Source of the DNA: Rhodoplanes sp. Z2-YC6860
GTDB lineage: Bacteria; Pseudomonadota; Alphaproteobacteria; Rhizobiales; Xanthobacteraceae
Direction of reading: 5' to 3'
DNA: 64,000 bases
NCBI RefSeq assembly: GCF_001579845.1
Contig: NZ_CP007440.1
Span: forward strand, 6,532,029 to 6,596,028
The notes beneath the pieces are model-generated. The model was not told where the DNA came from and did no database searches. It saw only the letters and a list, made by a program, of their open reading frames with translations. Below are positions 59,998 through 64,000 of the stretch, piece by piece. Numbering within the stretch: the first letter of the stretch is position 1; every line of letters begins with the position of its first letter. The position numbers and the translations under genes are program-made.

Positions 59998-61581
59998 TCA
60001 ACCAACGTCGGTTGAGTGCACGCGCGACTCGCTGACCGCGACGCCGCCGCGCTGACGGCGCACCATCAGCTTGTTGAGCGCGCCGAGATAAGCCTTCGCC
60101 GAAGCAACCAGCGTGTCCGGATCGGCGCCGCGCGCGGTGACGGAGCGACCTTTCTCCGCGAGACGCACCGACACCTCGGCCTGCGCGTCGGTGCCTTCGG
60201 TGACGGCGTGCACCTGATAGAGCTCGAGCACCGCCTCATGCGGCACCAGCGTCTTGATGCAGTTGAAGATCGCATCGACCGGCCCGTTGCCCTCGCACTC
60301 CTCGAGCATACCGCGACCGTCGATGTCGAGCTTCATGGTGGCGCGTTGCGGCCCGCGGGTGCCGGCGATCACCGACAGTGACACAAGCTTCACGCGGTCC
60401 TGGGCGTGCGCGATCTCCTCGTCGACCAGCGCCTCGATGTCCTCGTCGTAGATCTGCTTCTTGCGGTCGGCCAAAGCCTTGAAGCGCGTGAACGCGTCTT
60501 CGAGCTGGTTGTCGCCGAGCTTGTAGCCCAGCTCCTCCAGCTTGTGCACGAAGGCGTGGCGGCCGGAGTGCTTGCCCATCACCAGCGAGGTCTGCTTCAC
60601 GCCGACCGTCTCCGGCGTCATGATCTCGTAGGTCTGGGTGTGCTTGAGCATGCCGTCCTGGTGGATGCCGCTCTCGTGCGCGAAGGCATTGCGTCCGACG
60701 ATCGCCTTGTTGAACTGCACCGGGAACGAGGTCGCGGCCGACACCAGCTTCGAGGCGCGCGTCAGCATCGTCGCGTTGATCCCGGTCCAGAACGGCAGCA
60801 CGTCGTTGCGCACGTTGATCGCCATCACGGCCTCTTCGAGCGCGGCATTGCCGGCCCGCTCGCCGATGCCGTTGATGGTGCATTCGATCTGCCGCGCGCC
60901 GCCGTTCACGCCGGCGAGCGAGTTCGCCACCGCCATGCCGAGGTCGTTGTGGCAATGCACCGAGAACCGCGCCTGGTCGGAGTTCGGCACGCGGTCGCGC
61001 AGCATCTTGATGAGCCGGAAGTACTCCTCCGGCACCGTGTAGCCGACGGTGTCGGGGATGTTGATGGTCGTCGCGCCGGCCTTGATCGCGGCCTCGACGC
61101 AGCGGCAGAGGAAATCGTGCTCGGTGCGGGTGGCGTCCTCGGCCGACCACTCGACGTCGTCGGTATGGCCTCTCGCGCGCGTGACCTGCGCGATCACCAT
61201 GTCGAGCACTTCGTGCGGCTCTTTCTGCAGCTTGTACTTCATGTGCACCGGCGAGGTGGACAGGAAGGTGTGGATGCGCTTGCGCTTGGCGGGCTTGATC
61301 GCCTCGGCGCAGCGGTCGATGTCCTTGAAGGCGGCGCGGCTCAGCCCGCAGATCACGGCGTTCTTGGCGCGCGTCGCGATCTCATGGACGGCGGCGAAAT
61401 CGCCCTCAGAGGCGATCGGGAAGCCCGCCTCGATGATGTCGACGCCCATGTCGTCGAGCAGTTCGGCGACCTCGAGCTTCTCCTCGTGGGTCATGGTGGC
61501 GCCGGGACACTGCTCGCCGTCGCGCAAGGTGGTATCGAAGATGACGACGCGGTCCTTCTCGGACTTGGCTGTCGTGGTCAT
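59998..61581 (-). CDS. leuA: 2-isopropylmalate synthase
   Basis: A 527-aa enzyme that condenses acetyl-CoA with 2-oxoisovalerate, the first committed step of leucine synthesis. Motif VVIFDTTLRDGEQCPGATMT opens the TIM barrel; the metal-binding FSVHCHNDLGMAVANSLAGV and GIGERAGNAALEEAVM are intact. The C-terminal allosteric domain (about residues 375-510) contains RATMKLDIDGRGMLEECEGN and VRLAEKGRSVTARGADPD and binds leucine for feedback inhibition. GAGAAGGACCG precedes the ATG. A Leu-rich leader lies upstream. The gene is single, as in many rhizobia. Confidence 0.97.
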   Translation of the reverse strand: MTTTAKSEKDRVVIFDTTLRDGEQCPGATMTHEEKLEVAELLDDMGVDIIEAGFPIASEGDFAAVHEIATRAKNAVICGLSRAAFKDIDRCAEAIKPAKRKRIHTFLSTSPVHMKYKLQKEPHEVLDMVIAQVTRARGHTDDVEWSAEDATRTEHDFLCRCVEAAIKAGATTINIPDTVGYTVPEEYFRLIKMLRDRVPNSDQARFSVHCHNDLGMAVANSLAGVNGGARQIECTINGIGERAGNAALEEAVMAINVRNDVLPFWTGINATMLTRASKLVSAATSFPVQFNKAIVGRNAFAHESGIHQDGMLKHTQTYEIMTPETVGVKQTSLVMGKHSGRHAFVHKLEELGYKLGDNQLEDAFTRFKALADRKKQIYDEDIEALVDEEIAHAQDRVKLVSLSVIAGTRGPQRATMKLDIDGRGMLEECEGNGPVDAIFNCIKTLVPHEAVLELYQVHAVTEGTDAQAEVSVRLAEKGRSVTARGADPDTLVASAKAYLGALNKLMVRRQRGGVAVSESRVHSTDVG

Positions 61582-61655
61582 GGAAACGGTCCTTCTCGGT
61601 TTGCGCCCGGCTGATCGGTCCTTGCAGGCGCTCTGGGTTTTCTGGTTTCAACCGA

Positions 61656-61698
61656 CCCCTGAGTGCCCAGGCGCAAATGCCCAGCCGGCCCTCAGGGG
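61656..61698 (-). promoter_or_regulatory. leuA: Paired hairpin arms in the leuA leader (possible attenuator)
   Basis: On the minus strand CCCCTGAG at the end of the leader peptide (61691-61698) is perfectly complementary to CTCAGGGG at 61656-61663. The pairing region overlaps the last codons of the leader, so ribosome position could decide whether it forms. I did not see a clear U-run directly after it, so a classical terminator is not proven. Confidence 0.5.
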
Positions 61699-61793
61699 CA
61701 GCTAAGAAGCAGGAGCCCGAGAATGAGGGCGGCAGCCGGCCGGGCGGAAACCGCCCCCGGAGCGAACGCGCAAGTGAAACGGCGCGCAGGCAT
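61692..61793 (-). CDS. Leu-rich leader peptide of leuA (candidate)
   Basis: A 33-codon frame from ATG 61793: MPARRFTCAFAPGAVSARPA followed by AALILGLLLLSCP. Six Leu codons occur within eight positions near the end, 110 nt upstream of leuA. This is what is expected of a peptide that senses charged tRNA-Leu (attenuation of leuA in alphaproteobacteria has been predicted by comparative work). Ribosome binding site GAGAGGG is 11 nt from the ATG. Codon usage alone does not prove translation. Confidence 0.55.
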   Translation of the reverse strand: MPARRFTCAFAPGAVSARPAAALILGLLLLSCP

Positions 61794-62026
61794 TGCCAAA
61801 AAGCCCTCTCAGTTGACCCACCCAGGATGGCGAAACACGGTAAATCGCGCGTTAACCCGGGCGGCCCGATGGCGCTTATGTAGCGGATGGGATGGGCCGC
61901 CCGCAAGGGGGAGCCGAACAGCGGCCTATCCACCCAAATCGAAGCATCGGAATTCGCGGCCCTGGGTCCCCGCTTCCGCAGGGACCCAGTCCTAATGCAA
62001 GGCGATTCGATGATGTTGATCCCGCT

Positions 62027-63034
62027 CTAGGCATTGCGCAGCGCGGGCATCACCTCCGCCGCGAACAGCTCGATGGAGCGCCTCGTCTCGGCCAGGGTCA
62101 GATCGCCGAAGGCGAACTGACCGACAAAATAGTCGGCGCCCGACTCCGCCATCTGCTTTCTGACGATCTCGGTGACGGTGCGCGGCGAGCCGCAGAAGCC
62201 GCGGCTGTCGGCCTGGATGGCCGAAAACTCCGATGGGCGCGGATGCCGCGGCATCCGGTCGTAGACCTTGAAAAGATGCAGGAAGCTCGCGTTCCACACC
62301 GGGTAGGCGCGCTCGGCAAGCCGTTGCGCCTCCGCATCGCTATCGGCAACCACCAGCATGCGGCCGATCCCGAACTTCGGCATCGGCCCGGCGCGGCCGG
62401 TCTCCTTCCAGTCGGCGCGATAGTGCTCGCTGAAACCGCGCGTCGCCTCAACATCGTCGAGGCTGATGACGTTGAGGCCCTGCTTCGCTGCGCGCACCGC
62501 GCTGTCGTTGGCATGCACGCCATACCACAGCGGCGGATGCGGCTTCTGCAGTGGATGGATCTCCATCGGCACGCTGTCGTAGCTGAAGTGCTTACCCTTG
62601 AAGCTAACGCTCTCGCCAGCCAATCCCTTCATCACCACCGCAAGCGACTCGTCGTAGATGTCGCGGGCGTCGTCCGGGTTGACGCCATAAAGCTCGAGCT
62701 CGATCGGCGAGGCGCCGCGGCCGAAGCCGACATCGAGGCGGCCGCCGCTCATCTGATCGAGCATGCAGATTTCCTCGATCATGCGGATCGGATGGTAGAG
62801 CGGCAGCGCGAAGATCATTGGCCCGAAGCGAAGCCGCTTGGTGCGCTGGGCGACCGCGGCGAGGAACACGCTCGGCGACGGCGCCATGCCGAGCGGCGTC
62901 GCGTGGTGCTCGGCGAGGTGATAGCCATAGAAGCCCGCGCGATCGAACAGCTCGACGATCGCGAGCCGCTCCTCGTAATAGTCCGCAAGCGATGCCGGGC
63001 TGCGATCGAGGTGGTCGAAGATTCCGAATTCCAT
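62027..63034 (-). CDS. LLM-class flavin-dependent oxidoreductase
   Basis: A 335-aa luciferase-like monooxygenase. Start at 63034 (MEFGIFDHLDRSPASL) fits the family; the barrel has GFYGYHLAEHHATPLGMAPS, IFALPLYHPIRMIEEICMLD, QMSGGRLDVGFGRGASPIEL and HPPLWYGVHA. It would use reduced FMN/F420-like flavin on an unknown substrate. No flavin reductase is adjacent. A larger frame to 63124 adds non-conserved residues. Confidence 0.9.
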   Translation of the reverse strand: MEFGIFDHLDRSPASLADYYEERLAIVELFDRAGFYGYHLAEHHATPLGMAPSPSVFLAAVAQRTKRLRFGPMIFALPLYHPIRMIEEICMLDQMSGGRLDVGFGRGASPIELELYGVNPDDARDIYDESLAVVMKGLAGESVSFKGKHFSYDSVPMEIHPLQKPHPPLWYGVHANDSAVRAAKQGLNVISLDDVEATRGFSEHYRADWKETGRAGPMPKFGIGRMLVVADSDAEAQRLAERAYPVWNASFLHLFKVYDRMPRHPRPSEFSAIQADSRGFCGSPRTVTEIVRKQMAESGADYFVGQFAFGDLTLAETRRSIELFAAEVMPALRNA

Positions 63035-63096
63035 CGCGCGTGACGCTATACCAACGCGCCGCGAAGGCAACTTCAGCGGCGCGCCTGCATGGCTGT

Positions 63097-63813
63097 TCAG
63101 CGTTGCTGGCCAGTACCCGCCCATTGCTCGCGGAGAAATCCGGCCACAAAGGGCAGCATCATCGGCTCGAGATCGGCCGGGCCGCGCACGATGCGGATGT
63201 CGGCAAGCTCCGGCGGATTTTGCCGCGCCAGGAACGCCATGATGCGCTTGCGCAGCGGCACGGCGTCTTCCCGTGCCTGCATGATCTTCAGATGCGCGAT
63301 CTGCGGACCCGAGAACACCGAGTACCAGCCGGGCTCCGCCTCGACATCAGCCGCGGTGAGTCCGGTCTCCTCCTCGATCTCGCGCCAGACGCTTGCCGCG
63401 AGATCGACCTTGTCGCCTTTCACGTCGCTCAGATCGGGCGTGCCGGCCGGGAAATAGATTTTTCCGGCGTTCGCGGTGTGCGAGCCCATCACGCCCAAAA
63501 GATAGGCGCCGTCCGCCGAGCGCAACGCGCCCTGCGAGAAGGAGTCGCGCACGGTCGCATCGGGATGCCCCCAGTCCATCCAGGAGAGGAAGCTCGCGTA
63601 GTCGGTCTTCAGGTACGAACCGCGAAACACCGCACCGTCGACGGCATGTTCGTAAAGCACGAGGACCTGGCCGTTCCACAACGCGGGCCGCGCAGCCTTG
63701 CGGCGCGCGAAATGCGCATCGATCTCGGCGCGGCGCGTTTGCGCAAAGGGCCACGGACGCGGAGCGTATGCCAAATCGAGCCGCTCGATCCGTTCCACCC
63801 GCACATCGGTCAT
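63097..63813 (-). CDS. NUDIX hydrolase
   Basis: A 238-aa protein with the Nudix box ASVWREIEEETGLTAADVEA preceded by KIYFPAGTPDLSDVKGDKVD. The N-terminal 100 residues (LWNGQVLVLYEHAVDGAVFR) are a Nudix-associated extension found in NUDIX proteins acting on larger substrates. Hydrolyses a nucleoside-diphosphate-linked compound; exact substrate unknown. 62 nt downstream lies the start of the LLM gene on the same strand. Confidence 0.9.
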   Translation of the reverse strand: MTDVRVERIERLDLAYAPRPWPFAQTRRAEIDAHFARRKAARPALWNGQVLVLYEHAVDGAVFRGSYLKTDYASFLSWMDWGHPDATVRDSFSQGALRSADGAYLLGVMGSHTANAGKIYFPAGTPDLSDVKGDKVDLAASVWREIEEETGLTAADVEAEPGWYSVFSGPQIAHLKIMQAREDAVPLRKRIMAFLARQNPPELADIRIVRGPADLEPMMLPFVAGFLREQWAGTGQQR

Positions 63814-63846
63814 GAGGGGGACATGGACCGCACCACAGCGCGAGCG

Positions 63847-64000
63847 TCAAGCTTCGATTGTGCCCTCCGCGACCAGCACGGCGTCGCCGCCGACCGTAGC
63901 GCTGGTCAGCACCCCGCCGCGGATATTCAGCGCCAGATGGATCAGGCTCGGCCGCTGCATCTCATAACCCTGCTCGATGGTGAAGCCGTGCTTGCCGTCG
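63847..64000 (-). CDS. PhzF-family protein, C-terminal part (runs off the right edge)
   Basis: The last 50 residues read DGKHGFTIEQGYEMQRPSLI, HLALNIRGGVLTSATVGGDA and VLVAEGTIEA with a stop. IEQG-x-x-M-x-RPS and VGG-x-AV-x-VAEG are typical of the end of PhzF/isomerase-fold proteins. The N-terminal part lies outside the window. Same strand and 33 nt upstream of the NUDIX gene, so they may share a transcript. Confidence 0.75.
   Translation of the reverse strand, partial: DGKHGFTIEQGYEMQRPSLIHLALNIRGGVLTSATVGGDAVLVAEGTIEA

Noticed and set aside
60236-61150. Long minus-strand frame inside leuA
   Set aside because: It is the +1 shadow of leuA: Arg/Gly-rich low-complexity product with no domain, as usual in high-GC genes.
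60406-61614. 402-codon plus-strand frame opposite leuA
   Set aside because: Antisense to leuA over its full length; the His/Val/Asp-rich product reflects codon structure of leuA, no ribosome binding site.
61892-63043. 383-codon plus-strand frame opposite the LLM oxidoreductase
   Set aside because: Antisense shadow of a clearly recognised gene, no family features.

Overview
The window looks like the chromosome of a Bradyrhizobium-type alphaproteobacterium (order Rhizobiales). The evidence is a high-GC background, a leuA with a Leu-rich leader, a pha-type (Mrp group 2) cation antiporter operon with fused A/B subunits, a PHA-system protein, and many very short exported, zinc-ribbon and helix-turn-helix proteins of kinds I associate with Bradyrhizobium. 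The genus call is inference from protein families; no rRNA gene is present.

Region 1 (1-20 kb) is loosely packed with small genes: zinc-knuckle/ribbon proteins, SANT-like helix-turn-helix proteins, a DUF4112 + PHA-granule pair, an OprB-type porin, TspO, DUF4142, an RlpA-like protein, an L,D-transpeptidase and DUF3606. Decayed genes lie among them: a lipocalin-like domain, a sorbosone dehydrogenase with an in-frame stop, a frameshifted small protein, and C-terminal crumbs of serine recombinases. One intact small serine recombinase sits at 13.7 kb.

Region 2 (20-39 kb) holds an acyltransferase, two copies of a 1.04-kb duplication (21.7 and 29.8 kb), a second duplicated gene pair (23.6 and 25.0 kb), an envelope cluster (membrane hydrolase, ICMT-like methyltransferase, L,D-transpeptidase and two paralogous NCN-motif proteins), a methyltransferase, and a tightly coupled three-gene module: large serine recombinase, 86-aa protein, RepB-C-like protein. 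A truncated ABC substrate-binding gene, rnk and a small operon ending in a PTS IIA protein follow.

Region 3 (39-51.6 kb) is compact and looks functional: phaA(B)CDEFG with 1-4 nt overlaps between all neighbouring genes, then a minus-strand series of universal stress protein, PQQ-type sugar dehydrogenase with a DUF2231 protein, TRIC-family channel, M20 amidohydrolase, DOPA-dioxygenase-like enzyme and FMN reductase.

Region 4 (51.8-58.95 kb) is a mobile edge: an IS1182-type transposase, a coupled pair of unknown exported proteins, an aminotransferase remnant, an AlpA-like protein and a tyrosine integrase that ends 61 nt from the 3' end of a tRNA-Lys(CTT). The tRNA is the likely attachment site, so an integrated element probably extends leftward from here; its other end is not visible.

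Region 5 (59-64 kb) reads as core chromosome: Spy/CpxP-like protein, leuA with a Leu-rich leader peptide and paired hairpin arms, an LLM flavin monooxygenase, a NUDIX hydrolase and the 3' end of a PhzF-family gene.
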